Origin: Nemertoderma westbladi
Lineage: Eukaryota > Xenacoelomorpha > Nemertodermatida > Nemertodermatidae
Assembly: GCA_032718475.1 (NCBI GenBank)
Contig: JAUCBJ010002503.1
Span: 1 to 56,713, forward strand
DNA: 56,713 bases
Direction: 5' to 3'
Shown here: piece by piece, positions 22,494 through 33,355 of the stretch
Position numbering within the stretch: position 1 is the stretch's first letter
How the letters are laid out: the number at the start of each line of letters is the position of its first letter
Made by a program: the position numbers and the translations under genes
Notes under the pieces: model-generated
Seen by the model: the letters and a program-made list of their open reading frames with translations, nothing else
Database searches by the model: none
Told to the model about the DNA's origin: nothing

Positions 22494-23334
22494 TAAAGTC
22501 TCCCAGGAATGTTAAGAATGCATGCTGATCCACTCCATCAGTTGCTGCTTGTAGATTGTGGTAGAAATTTTCCACCTCCTCTACAGGGGCAACACTAGTT
22601 GGAGAGTAGCACACAATCAGAACCACCTTAGGAAACTTCTTAGCCAGTCTTCCAGAACATGAGAAGTGGCAACGGATGATGCGGTTAGAGATTTGGTCTA
22701 TTTTGTCCAATGCTGCATGTGCAGTTGGATTCATCAATAGACCAATTCCACCATTGCCACTATCATATGCTGACGCGAGGGCGAGTCGCCAACCGCCCCC
22801 CATGTCCTTAATCAGAACCTCATCAGTCTGTCCAGTCTGCATTCGGTGCTCTTGAACACCCACTGCGCTAAGAGAAAGCTTATCTGCCAAGGCAGTCAGC
22901 TCACCTTGTCGCATTGGGGACCCGAGTGTTAGGGTGTTTACTGAGGCTAGTCTAGTGACTTGCCTCAGATTCACCAATGGCTTTGTTGGTCGGGGTGGAA
23001 CATGAGAGTAGCCTCCAACTCCAGAATCCCTCTCCCCATCACAATCTGGCCTCCCTGGTGACCCAGGGTTTGGGCCAGAAAGGTCATCAGGAAAGGGACT
23101 CAAATAATTGTTGACTGCTCTCTCTCCAGTAGGGGGTGAGACAGGCAGCCAGTCAGGAGTTAACTGACGCCTGTGAGGCCGATTGTGTCCGGTAATTCCA
23201 CTGGCCTCTAGTGGCCGGACCTCAGCATTGCTAATGTAATCCATAGTGGGGGTTGGGGGGTGCTTTTTTGCCGAGTCAGCTCTCGGGGCAAATACCACAC
23301 CCTGGTTTGCCATTCCACAGGGTGGGTGTCGCAA
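22366..23334 (-). pseudogene. LINE endonuclease domain, C-terminally deleted (copy e)
   Basis: 322 codons. The first 120 residues are Pro-rich and of unknown role. The APE-type fold then shows VNTLTLG (Asn 133), VGVQEHR (Glu 162), GNGGIGLLMN, VLIVCYSPTS and LGDFNASL (Asp 279, Asn 281). About 150 bases that in copy b encode the region through SQIDHILF are missing near 22391, and the frame ends out of phase with the RT frame that overlaps it at 22366-22493. The final catalytic SDH is in the other frame. Nicking activity is therefore unlikely. Confidence 0.8.
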
Positions 23335-23731
23335 TGGAGTCAGATATGAGGCCCATCACCCATATCTACTCTGGCGCACATGACCCACCATTGGCTGTTG
23401 CAGCTCATCTGCTGGGTCATGCCCTGTACCCTTGCTGCCAGGTGCAGGTCGCAGTGAAGTGCTCTCAGAGTGGACATGAGAACACTCTACTCCTGACCAG
23501 CCATTGGTAGATCACCATCTGCCTGGTCAGGCCATATACCCCTGCAGCCAAGTATATGGGTCCTTAATCCAGGACCAAGGGCGTCCTTATCCCAGAACGA
23601 AGGGGGTCCTAGTTACATGACCAGATTTGCCCTAGTAAAAGGGGTCTATGCAGCTACAGGTGGCACCTCCTTTATGCTGCATGGAGGTGGCAAGTTTTCT
23701 TGATCAATGACCTAGAATACCTGACCTGACA

Positions 23732-23741
23732 ATGTTCTCAA
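23732..23741. repeat. Target-site duplication of LINE e, 5' side
   Basis: ATGTTCTCAA, identical to 20102-20111. Both copies start at the second base of a codon in the recombinase frame. Confidence 0.9.
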
Positions 23742-25289
23742 AGCCTTCGAGAATCCAGATGATCGTTTAATCTGTCCGGTGACCTTAAATGACTTATATT
23801 TAAGTCGATGCTATCCATATGGTAATGTCAATGAACAAGATCCGTATTGGGTGCGACCCAAACCAAGCGTTCCGCAGCAAGGATCATCGTGGTACACAGT
23901 CCAGCCGATAGGGAAACATTCATTTCAGAGCATTCTGAAAGACATGTTTAAAGAAGCGGGAATTGATGACGGTCGGAAGCTCACACCCATGAGTTATCCT
24001 AAGACAACTGCTCAAGCTCTTGTAGAGGCGGGTCAGCCTGTGAATTATGCGCAAATTCAACTTGGACACGCCAAGTTGGGAACAACAGCATCTTATTTAA
24101 GACCCTCTATAAGTGCTCAGCGGAGCATGAGTACTTCGCTCAGTCAATACGTGTCGGGGGCAGTTGGTAATCATCCTGAGACACAGCATATCACTTCAGA
24201 GAGTCGTTCGGAACAAGTGGTTGTGTGTGATACCGGAAACAGTTCACAGAGAAACGCTCTTGATGCCATTTTTAAAGCTAACACATTTACAGGAACTGTA
24301 AATGTTATATGGGGAGATTGGCAAATTCTGATTAGTACACCAGGACAAGTACCCGGACCATCCGTTCCTGCTTTACTGTATTTTCTTGTCGAATTTGCAC
24401 ACTAGTAATTAAATTTTTAAATTTAAATTTGTGAATTTGAGTACATTTTTAAGCTATGATAAAGGAGCTTTTTCGTTGCCACGTTTTTTTCGAGTTTTTT
24501 TTTGTTATGTTTTTTACCACGGTTTATGCCGCGCCCTTAACGGGTTCAACGTACTAGTTTTATATTCTAGAATAAACAATTTTTTGAAATTGTGTTAAAT
24601 TAATCAATAGAGTAACGCGACAAAAAACGTAGCAACAAAAATGTTCCGAACGAAAATCTTAAGCAAATACCGGTATATGTCGCACTCTTGAAACATAATC
24701 TGTATGTAAAAAATAAAATTTACCGCTTTTTATTTTTTCAACTTTCAGAATTTTTTTACATTATAGCCTATATTTTGCAAAATTTTATTTTATTTAATTA
24801 TAGGGATTTTCTCATTTTAATTAAAATTTGAAGTAAGTAAAACATAACAGTTTGATTTGAAATATCTCTTTGTAATTTACAACATTTAATTTTATATTGA
24901 ATTTTAAAATGTAACAACTTAAGGTAATATTTATTTATATATTTGGTCTTAAAGCCCATTTACATGATTCAACATTGTTGCAACGTTGAATAATCAAAAT
25001 TTACACTGTTGAACGAATGTTCAATCGTAAACTTTACACTTTTGTTGCATAGGTACAGAGTAACACTTAATTTGATGTAATAATATCTATTATTTGAATT
25101 CATTGTCAGTATATAGTAAGTAAAACACGTTGATTTCCATTTTTATTTGGTTTGGAACGAGTACCGAATTTATTATTATTTCGCTTTTAGTTTTACATTG
25201 AAAGATTAATACAAATTAAACGATTTAAATATTATTTCAAAGTTTATGACATGACACTGTTTATGAGTTTATGACAAGTTTATGTAGTT

Positions 25290-25321
25290 TATACACTATG
25301 ATGACTCTATCATAGTGTATA
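25290..25321. repeat. Perfect hairpin, 13-bp arms
   Basis: TATACACTATGAT and ATCATAGTGTATA separated by 6 bases. Confidence 0.85.
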
Positions 25322-25522
25322 ATCTAGATTTATATAATATTATGACCTATAATTTACTAGAAGTCATAACTTAGAATTAATTTAGGATGGGTTACTAAAA
25401 ATAATAAGTATGAATTTATAACAAACACCACTGATCCTCAATGGCACAAGAGCCCGTCACTACGGTAACAGTAACTCACAACAATGATTAGGGGGCGTTA
25501 ATAAAGTATGTCACGCACTAGT

Positions 25523-25546
25523 GGGGGGGGGGGGGGGGGGGGGGGG
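25523..25546. repeat. G24 homopolymer
   Basis: The longest G run in the window. Confidence 0.9.
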
Positions 25547-25972
25547 TAGCCATACAGACAGTCAAACTGTCAGACAGACATATTAGATACCACCACCACC
25601 AAACATTAAAACTGACATCAGAAATTAAGTAAACGACCCGGAAAACCCTCATATTGATAATTTTAGTGACTTGGTATGAAGCTATAGTGTCAAACAGCAA
25701 ATTATCTCGGAATAACATTTCACGATATTTCCATTTTTCAAAATACAACTCCTCCGCCTTTTTTCACCCAATTTCGATAATTTATTGCTCGTTTAAAAGG
25801 TTTTTTGAAGACCTTGAAAAATTATCCAGCATTTTTTTGAAAAATTTTTTTTTTAAATGTTATTGAAAATTTTAATTAAGTTTATTAATTTTAATTAATT
25901 AATTTACTTAAAAATTAATTTAATTTAGAAAATCGTCTGGAAAATTTTTGTAGATTCGAAGGTACCGTAGGT

Positions 25973-28792
25973 GGGGTGACTTTGCCACTTTTTATTATTG
26001 ACTTCATCATATATTCAAGGATATTAGTGATTTGCGTTTCTACTGTTTGTAAATAACTTGAAGGAATATTAGCCATTTGATATATGTATGTGGATTTGCA
26101 TAAAACCCAAAATTTCCATATATTATGGTAATATTTTTAAAAATTTTCAGGGGTGGCAAAGTAACCCTAATAAGTGGGTGACTTTGCCAATCAATATTAC
26201 TACTATATCACTGGCAATGTAAGCATGGTTAAGGGCTACTTTGCCACTCCATATTATTTTTAAAAAAACTTGGAAGCTCAAAAGTTGAATAGGCCATATA
26301 ACATGACGTATATCACAAGCTTATTTAATATAAGGCAGTATTATAACATTATTGCTGCACTATCCTATAGTATACTCTAGTAATATATTGCATTATTAAT
26401 ATATTGCATATACCAGTTTGCAGTGGTATTATCTATCCTAAAAAAAATTGCATATTACGTTACCAGTATATATTGTAATTAAGTATTACTGTATATTTTA
26501 GCATCACTATCATATATATCAGTACATTCCATTCAAACAAGAGTCAAGGTCAAGTCTATAATCTTGGATACGCATAATAACTATCACATAAGTCATTTAT
26601 ATGCTGCATTATATGCTGCAAAGGCCTCATCAATGTTGTTCTTAGTATTAGACCCAATTTTAAAACAGTTTCTCAGATTCATAGGAATTAATAATTCTGA
26701 TCTAAATAAACCCAAAACCCCATTTAGAGGTATATTGCACTCATCCCGTGCACTTGGCCAAAACCAAAACGTGGAATTTTGTTTAACCCTACCCATAAAG
26801 GAACATTTAATATCCATATGTTCCACGGCATTATTTACAGTTACAACCTCAGCTATAAACCAGTCTTTATCATAAACCGCCACAACCAGCATACCCCCAT
26901 AGAAATCATTAAGATTGGTAAAGGTGGTAAGCGCTTTATTGTTAAATCCATTGCATTCTTGTTGATTACCGGTACTGGAATCTGAGGATTCCTCAGATGC
27001 ACTTGGGTGTATAGTATCAGAAGACACACAACTTTCACTTCTATCTTCGTCATTTAAATCAGCTTCCTCCGGTTCAATATCTGGTTGTGGTGCTGCTGGC
27101 ATTTCAATATCAGCAGCTGTCACCGACTTGCCAGGGGCAACATTAAGTTTCTTCTTCTTGCCGGTAGATTTCTTGGTTGAATTGATATCCTGAGGATCAC
27201 CATAACGACACAACTTCAAGTAATTCAACAGTGAATTACTAACAGAATCACGTATAGTGGCAGTGCTAGAAGATGGCCTTCCACCTGGTAGTTTCTCCAG
27301 CACAGCAGCGGAATTAAGTGGAAAAATTCCACACGTTCGGAAACCAGCCTTCAGATTCTCTGGAGTGGTCATTTGTAATTCTGTGACTAGTTTTCGTAGT
27401 AGCATTGGGAATCGTGATTTATCGAGACTCTTTGATCCAGGGTGCTTAAACTTATCTTCCTCTAATAGTTTCCTCCATTTTCTCTTCATGGGTGCGAAGT
27501 AGCTGACATCGAGGGGTTGACATATATGGGTTGAATTAGCCGGTAATAGAACAAAGGAAATATCCAACTCCTCACATCGCTTTAATACCGTAGTGCTGAG
27601 ATGGGAACTCAAATTATCGCCAATAATGACTTTCTTCCCAGGTAGACCTTCGGCCCATGGAACAATAATTGTTTCGAAGTATTCACCGTAGTTCACCAAA
27701 TCCTGCCATCCACTTGCACTTTGACCATATCGAGTTCCAGGTGGTCCACCAATTGTCCAGGAATTCAACAAGTGTACAGCTTTATAATTGACATATTGAG
27801 GCAAAAGTGCCCCAGTTGCAGTCCCAGTGAACATAACTGATATGCAACCTTTAGTTGAGTTAATATTCCTTTCCGGATATTTACATCCTCGTTTAATATC
27901 ATCTTCCTTTCACCAGGATTGTCAGAAAAGTTCGTCTCATCATAATTCAGTATATTGTCTGGAGGAACTCCGTCCAATGTTTTAGCAAGGTGATAGAAAT
28001 ATTCTTTGAGTTCATCAGGTCCCACCATCGCCCTTACTCTGTTTATATTTTGACATTTCCGTTCACTTAGATCCTTCTTATGTCGCTTGAGAAACCGCTT
28101 CAACCAGGAACGACCTGGGATATTATTTGTAAAATTCTTTATTTCTCTACCAATACTATCCAAATAAGACTTCACCAACATTCGTAAGTCAAATGAGTCC
28201 AATGGCATACCATATTCCGCACATTGTAGAATGCTATCCTTAATGACATTCTCTTCAATGTCATTGAGCACCTTCTGTCCCCCTACCGGTTTTGTATGAA
28301 GTTTCTTTAACTTATTTCCTAATGTTCGGCGTGGTATGTTATACTTTTCGGAAACTGATTTTGCAGTTTTACCTCCCCGAATTTCGTCCACTGCCTTTAT
28401 GAGAGCATCTTCAGTATAATTTCGATAAGAACGTGAGCCAAGTTTACGTTTATAAGTGTCAGGCATCCTAAGCTGATACTAAGTCATTACCAGTACTTTT
28501 AGTACCGGAACTAAAGTTTAGGATAGTTAATTAAATGATATGCCATAAGTAAGTATCGGTACCGGTACAACTAAAACGCTATGTGATGTAAAGGATAGGC
28601 CTGCAAGCATTTCAGCATTTCACTATGGTACTACTATAATTATATGCAAGCAGATAATGAAATGTAGAGTAAAGTTTTTAGGCTATTATATTAAATATCT
28701 GAATATTAATACCATATAAAAGGCCTACATCATAAACAAAATAACAGCCCTATTCAGTTGGTTCCTTGTCAGAGTTGGGGTGACTTTGCCAT
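25973..28792 (-). mobile_element. Pogo-type DNA transposon with repeated GTGACTTTGCC motif
   Basis: The transposase gene at 26593-28466 is surrounded by copies of a GGGTGACTTTGCCA motif: 25975-25987, 26175-26188, a variant at 26232-26248, an inverted form GGGTGGCAAAGTAACCC at 26151-26167, and a copy beyond the gene at 28778-28791. The outermost copies are in direct, not inverted, orientation, so they are not simple terminal repeats and the element boundaries are uncertain. They may be subterminal transposase-binding sites. Confidence 0.5.
26593..28466 (-). pseudogene. Pogo/Tigger-like transposase with one frameshift
   Basis: A cut-and-paste transposase read from 28466 to 26593, broken only by a one-base deletion in an A run near 27894. 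First part (233 codons): a pipsqueak-type HTH (residues 17-56; SVSEKYNIPRRTLGNKLK), a CENP-B-type HTH to about 150, and NYDETNFSDNPG with catalytic Asp 176. Second part (413 codons): FTGTATGALLPQYV, VIIGDNLSSH (second Asp) and LLPANSTHICQPLDV (third Asp), so the triad is DDD as in pogo. A basic and acidic linker follows, then an extra C-terminal domain (about 310-393; YDKDWFIAEVV, FWFWPSARDE) resembling small chromatin-reader-like modules of other invertebrate transposases. Total about 624 codons; relatively young. Confidence 0.85.
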
Positions 28793-29963
28793 TGTATTTT
28801 ACACAACTATGTCTGGGTAATATCATAAAAAATTAAACTCAATAATAATAAACTATCACTATATATCAGGTTTTATATAATTTCTATTTCCTAGAACACT
28901 TTGTTTACAACTTTTTTTTTATCTGATCAAATAATAATTTTTATGAAAATTATTATGCAAATTTTGTAGATGCTTCAAATCATTAGTTACTGTCTATTTT
29001 TACAACTTTTGTAAAATTTTATATGGCTTTACATAAATACTATGCCACTAAGCAACCAAATTGTCTCAATTGTCTTAAACTGTTCCTCATATTATGAAAG
29101 AGAAAATCAATATACACACTGGCAATGTCACCACCAATGGCAGTCACCCGTGCCTACGGTACTGAGTCCAAAAAGTTGGTTTCAAAAAAATTGGATAAAT
29201 ATTACGGGACTAGTAGTGTCTAGGGTGAAATATTTAATTCCGCCACTCGCCGCTAGAGGGACACAAAAAAATTTAAATTTCCATTATTGTTGCCCTTTGG
29301 CCTTCCCCATGTTGGCTGAACACCACATAACAGTGATATTGACCTACAGTACAACACGATGTTAGAGCTTTAAAAATAAGTGTTTCTGTGGTAATAATAC
29401 TGACAATTCGAAAGCCCATACACGATATAATGATACTAGGCGTTGTTCCCATGACTATAGGTACATTCGTTCTTGCAATAACAGACCATTGTCATAGGAA
29501 CGAGAATTCCAGCACCGACCACTCAAAAGCCCAAACTCGATGTAGCGGGAATACTGGAATATGCAACCATTGTAACCCGTTTCTATTATGACATACTGTA
29601 CGACATACATACATTGGAAACTCCATCATGGATATACATACAGCGATGTATAGCGGAAATACTTTTGAATCCTAAAGTACAGAAAACTGTTTTTATGTTA
29701 TACTGTAACATGTTGATAACATGTCTATGTTGCCATGTTGATTTACATTATGCTTTTTGTCTAATCGTTAGAAAAATAAACATTCATATTTGTTTAACCC
29801 CAAAAAGACCAAGCCCCATTTTCTATACTGGACCCCCCAAACTAAACCCTCTTTAGAATCTATTATTGTCGTTTCATTGTAGTAGTTAATCTGAAATTAC
29901 TTCAGCGGTACTAAATTATCTTATCGTGTCGTGTTGTTTTGTCCGGTAAAAGTGTACAACGCA
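28793..29963. other. AT-rich spacer
   Basis: No gene. Frames at 29042-29365, 29388-29591 and 29614-29856 have no family features. A CTCF-like word lies at 29246-29263. Confidence 0.5.
29246..29263 (+). promoter_or_regulatory. CTCF-like word (weak)
   Basis: CGCCGCTAGAGGGAC resembles the CTCF core CCGCNAGRKGGC but lacks the final bases. Binding is conjecture. Confidence 0.2.
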
Positions 29964-30099
29964 ATTATTGACCGGTTGTTTTGTTGTTTTTCCTGTTGTT
30001 TTAAACCCTCGGAGTAGGAAAGCCTGGGCTACGCCTCGGCTGGTTCCTACTCCTCGGGTTAAAACAACAGGAAAAACAACAAAACAACCGGTCAATAAT
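29964..30099. repeat. 136-bp near-perfect hairpin
   Basis: The left arm from ATTATTGACCGGTTGTTTTG is matched by the complementary right arm ending CAAAACAACCGGTCAATAAT. An inner stem GGAGTAGGAA/TTCCTACTCC surrounds a GC-rich loop containing CCTGGGCTACGCCTCGGC. No coding potential. It could be a small palindromic MITE or an RNA hairpin source. Confidence 0.9.
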
Positions 30100-31130
30100 G
30101 TACGTTATATAGTTACACTGTAAGTAGATCCATCCCACTACACGCCACCCACCAGGAGAATGGGGAGGTGGGCTGATTTACGAGTCAGTCAGGTATGTAA
30201 GCAATATTGCATACCAGATAATGTAGGAAGCAATGTTAGCCAGGAAATGGTTTAACTAACCATCTCAGGGGTAAGGGGCTAACACAGGGCAAAGGGGATA
30301 TGGGATTAATTGGTGTGAAATAAGACGACCAATGGGGGGAGCACAGCTGGTGGTGAAAAAGTGTATCGATTGGTTGGTAGATTTACGTGTTGGGGATGTG
30401 TAATATACTTCCCCCAATTTTCCACATATATATTGTCATCATGTGACTGCTACTTCAGTTGGTTATTTGTTGGTGTAGTAGTTACATAGTTTTCCACCGT
30501 CACCCGCTGTATTATACTGTTATATCAACTATTGTGCTGTATTATCTGCTTATATCAAACTATCAGAGATCCAATAACATCAAGTAATATCAACATCGAA
30601 CTCCTATTTATTTCAATCCAGCAACACCATTCTTCTCTTATTACAAGCTCTGTGACGCATAGGTTCTGCAACTACAACAGAGATTTACTCCAGTTGGGAC
30701 CCAAAGCACCAACTCAGGTCCCATCACATACACAAAGTATATTATAGAAAATTACACAACTGGATATTTTTTTGATATAAGATTGATTACTTTGGTATAC
30801 AGCGTTTTGTATAGTTTTCGGAATCTATATTCCGTGAAATGGCCTTGTAGAAGATGAGGTCTTGTACCACTCTGTTGCACTGGGGATTGCATCTCCCAAC
30901 AATACAATGATACATTGGCCTTTCTCCTTCACTGAAAGTAACTCACATCGATTTGTACCTTCTTACCTTAACCACCCATCATCTCTGCTGTTTCTTGATC
31001 TAAGATCATTATTAGAATGTATGTAAACCAATCCATTAAAACCTCATCCCAAGTGCCTATGATCCCAGGCCCACCAAACATAGAATGTATCTGGTTTGAA
31101 ACTCAGTTTGTGAGAAACCAGGTTTGTTTG
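30100..31130. other. Spacer, no gene seen
   Basis: Mixed composition. A 71-codon frame at 30532-30747 has no recognisable features. Confidence 0.5.
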
Positions 31131-31284
31131 TCAGGTAAGGAAGGACCTTCGAATACGTATGGGAAAGGCATGGGCAGGGCAGCCTTTTGAATAGGCTGTC
31201 CAGGATTTGGAAGTCACCGAGAATTAATCGGAAACTTAAGGTCCGATTATTTAGAGCAGCAGTAGTTCCAGTACTCCTCTATGG

Positions 31285-31290
31285 GAGTCC
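31285..31290. repeat. Target-site duplication of LINE g, left
   Basis: GAGTCC, repeated at 32737-32742. Confidence 0.65.
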
Positions 31291-32736
31291 TTACTACTAG
31301 GATTGGCATGCTGCATTGCAGCTGCATTTTTAAGAATGCTGTGCCGGCTTGTCGACAAAATTGTGCCACCACAACTCCCTATCACCCATGACAGTTGCTA
31401 GATCATCCGCATCTTCAAGGCCAGTGTCCTTAAAGATGCGTCTCATGGGCTGTCCACCATGCTTATTCACTCCATGAGGCTGCCAAAGTACAAGATTATG
31501 CACGGCGAAAGCAATGTCCTGCAAAGCGGAGGCAATTTTGTTCTAGTGTCAAGCTTGGGGGAACCAATGAGACACCTCCAATGTTATATAGTGTCTGGTT
31601 GGAGATGTGTGCATTGTACTTGACACAATGAACCAGGCGTAGCATTCTTGTGAATGTGCCATCCAGAGATTTGGTGTCCTCAGCAGTTAGAGCCCAGCAT
31701 GAACTCCCATAGAGGAGTACTGGAACTACTGCCGCTCTAAATAATCGGACCTTAAGTTTCCGATTAATTCTCGGCGACTTCCAAATCCTGGAAAGCCTAT
31801 TCAAGGCTGCCCATGCCTTTCCCTTACGTATTCTAAGGTCATCACCTGACTTCCGGATCCATGATCCCAGGTAATAGAAGTCGTCCACATTATCAAGCAT
31901 ACCATCCTTTGAGCTTATGCTAATCCGATCAGAGACTTGCTGAGGACTTTCAAAGTTAACTGCCAAAATTTTGGTCTTTCTGGAGTTAATAAAAAGACCA
32001 ACACTAGAAGCAGCATGTTTCAATGAGCTGAGGAGCCGTTGGGCTCCCTCTAGTCATTCTGAAAGTACTCCTAAGTCATCAGCAAAGTCTAGATCAGTTA
32101 GGTACTTGGCACAATTTCCTCGACTTCTGGAGCCAGTAGGTGGAGTTATCATCACCCCATCATCATTATGGTGATCTAAGGACATGCGTAGAACATAGTC
32201 AACCACAATTATGAACAAGAATGATGCAAGTGTGTCTCCCTGGAGGACGCCCCATAACACTTCAAATGGTTCTGTGTCACTGTCAACAGTAGACACAAAT
32301 GTTGTCGAACCATCGTATACTGATCTGATTGCTGCATTAATTTCATCAGGAATCCCATATAATGAAAGTATGCTGAACATACGTGAGCGAGAGACTGAAT
32401 CAAAGGCCTTGAAGAAGTCAACAAATATAACAGCCAGATGCCTGTCTTTCTTTTTTGATAACTCTTCAATTATCCTTCTAAGTGCCAAAATGGGCTCCAT
32501 GGTCCCACGACCTTTACGGAACCCATTCTGATTTCCACGGAGCAGTCTCTCATCCCTGGGATCCCTGATGCGATTTAATAGAATTCTATTGTATAGCTTT
32601 GCAGCAATCGAGATCAATGAGATTCCCCGAAAAGAACCATATAGTGTAAGGTTGCCCTTCTTGGGAACTGGCACCAACTTATTTGTTTTCATTTCTTGTG
32701 GGACTCTTGTTGTTCGGTACATGTCTACTATGATGT
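31291..32736 (-). mobile_element. Family-L LINE, 5'-truncated, nested (copy g)
   Basis: The minus-strand tail (TTACTACTAGGATTGG at 31291) to a truncated 5' end at 32736. It sits inside copy f in the opposite orientation, flanked by GAGTCC. It contains RT motifs A to C and the C-terminal region, with a small deletion near 31440-31500 relative to copy e. Confidence 0.9.
31330..32722 (-). pseudogene. LINE reverse transcriptase, truncated (copy g)
   Basis: The frame 32054-32722 covers the RT core: GSFRGISLISIAAK, VDFFKAFDS, LQGDTLASF and DFADDLGVLSE, then a TGA nonsense codon where copy e has TCA. The frame then continues at 31496-32023 (FYYLGSWI, LLYGSSCWAL) and, after a deletion, at 31330-31524, ending DKPAQHS. 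The N-terminal half was never inserted. Divergence from copy e is low, so the insertion is fairly recent. Confidence 0.85.
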
Positions 32737-32742
32737 GAGTCC
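32737..32742. repeat. Target-site duplication of LINE g, right
   Basis: GAGTCC, repeated at 31285-31290. One or two preceding bases also nearly match. Confidence 0.65.
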
Positions 32743-33355
32743 ATGCTGGGCTCTAACTGCTGAGAACACCAAATCTCTGGATGACACATTCACAAGAATG
32801 CTACGCTGGGTTCATTGTGTCAAGTACAATGCACACATCTCCAACCAGACACTATATAACATTGGAGGTGTCTCATTGGTTCCCTCAAGCTTGACACTAG
32901 AACAAAATCGCCTCCACTTTGCAGGACATTGCTTTCGCCGTGAGGACCAGCCAGTGCATAATATTGTGCTTTGGCAGCCTCATGGAGTGAATAAGCATGG
33001 TGGACAGCCCATGACATTCTTGAGACGCATCTTAAAAGGACACTGGCCTTGAAGAAGCGGATGATCTAGCAAATGTCATGGGTGATAGGGAGTTGTGGCG
33101 GCGCAATTTTGTCGACGGAGTTGTGGCGGCGCAATTTTGTCGACAAGTCGGCACAGCATTCTTAAAAATGCAGATGCAATGCAGCATGCCGATCCTAGTA
33201 GTAATTGTGAGAAAATGTGTATAAAATGGTAAATATCTGAGATATTGATAGTCTACAGGTAGGACGGGCCCCCTGATATCCATTCTAGTGAAAAAAGTAT
33301 TTTAATCATGTTGAGCATTTATGTTTGGACGGCCTATTGCAACGCCAGAATTTGA

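Larger units (their letters stand above)
20112..23731 (-). mobile_element. Family-L LINE, full length with TSD (copy e)
   Basis: A minus-strand insertion of 3,620 bp between two copies of ATGTTCTCAA. The 5' end (at 23731, reading GTCAGGTCAGGTATTCTAGG) agrees with copy b, and the 3' end is the CTAGTAGTAGT tail at 20112. It has a leader of about 400 bases, an endonuclease frame and a 780-codon RT frame. A deletion of about 150 bases near 22391, relative to copy b, removes the DHILF part of the endonuclease and fuses flanking sequence. The clean ends and duplication show target-primed insertion into the recombinase gene. Confidence 0.95.
19328..24405 (+). pseudogene. Crypton-like tyrosine recombinase, split by a LINE
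   Basis: Three frames belong together: 19328-19810, 19807-20111 and 23732-24405. The N-terminal part is a SAM-like core-binding region (FNGFIRRYKKRNGDKLETTTL). The middle resembles the domain shared by Crypton-derived proteins such as KIAA1958 and ZMYM2: EKGLIGNGDP, then FGSRPGMEMRQLLVGDI with the box I Arg. After the LINE come CPVTLNDLYLSR, WYTVQPIGK, GRKLTPMSYPKTTAQALVEA and LGHAKLGTTASYLRPS, supplying a box II His and the Tyr. The usual HxxR is replaced by MSYP. A one-base deletion near 19807 breaks the frame. If the LINE and one target duplication are removed, the frame runs through the insertion site without a stop. Confidence 0.75.
24406..25970. other. AT-rich spacer
   Basis: No gene. 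It contains a palindromic GTTGCAAC inside TTCAACATTGTTGCAACGTT at about 24980, a 13-bp-arm hairpin at 25290-25321 and a G24 run at 25523-25546. Weak frames around the G run are not coding. Confidence 0.55.
31131..33203 (+). mobile_element. Family-L LINE, 5'-truncated, hosting a second LINE (copy f)
   Basis: The plus-strand sequence begins at GTCAGGTAAGGAAGGACC, equivalent to about 8970 of copy b, runs to GGGAGTCC at 31290, and resumes at GAGTCCATGCTGGGC (32737) through to GCCGATCCTAGTAGTA at 33203. So it is one copy of the RT C-terminal region and tail interrupted by copy g. A 35-base tandem duplication (GAGTTGTGGCGGCGCAATTT twice) is present near 33085-33140. Confidence 0.9.

Noticed and set aside
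26564-27502. Plus-strand ORFs opposite the pogo transposase
   Set aside because: Antisense frames with no motif, while the minus frame shows a complete transposase.
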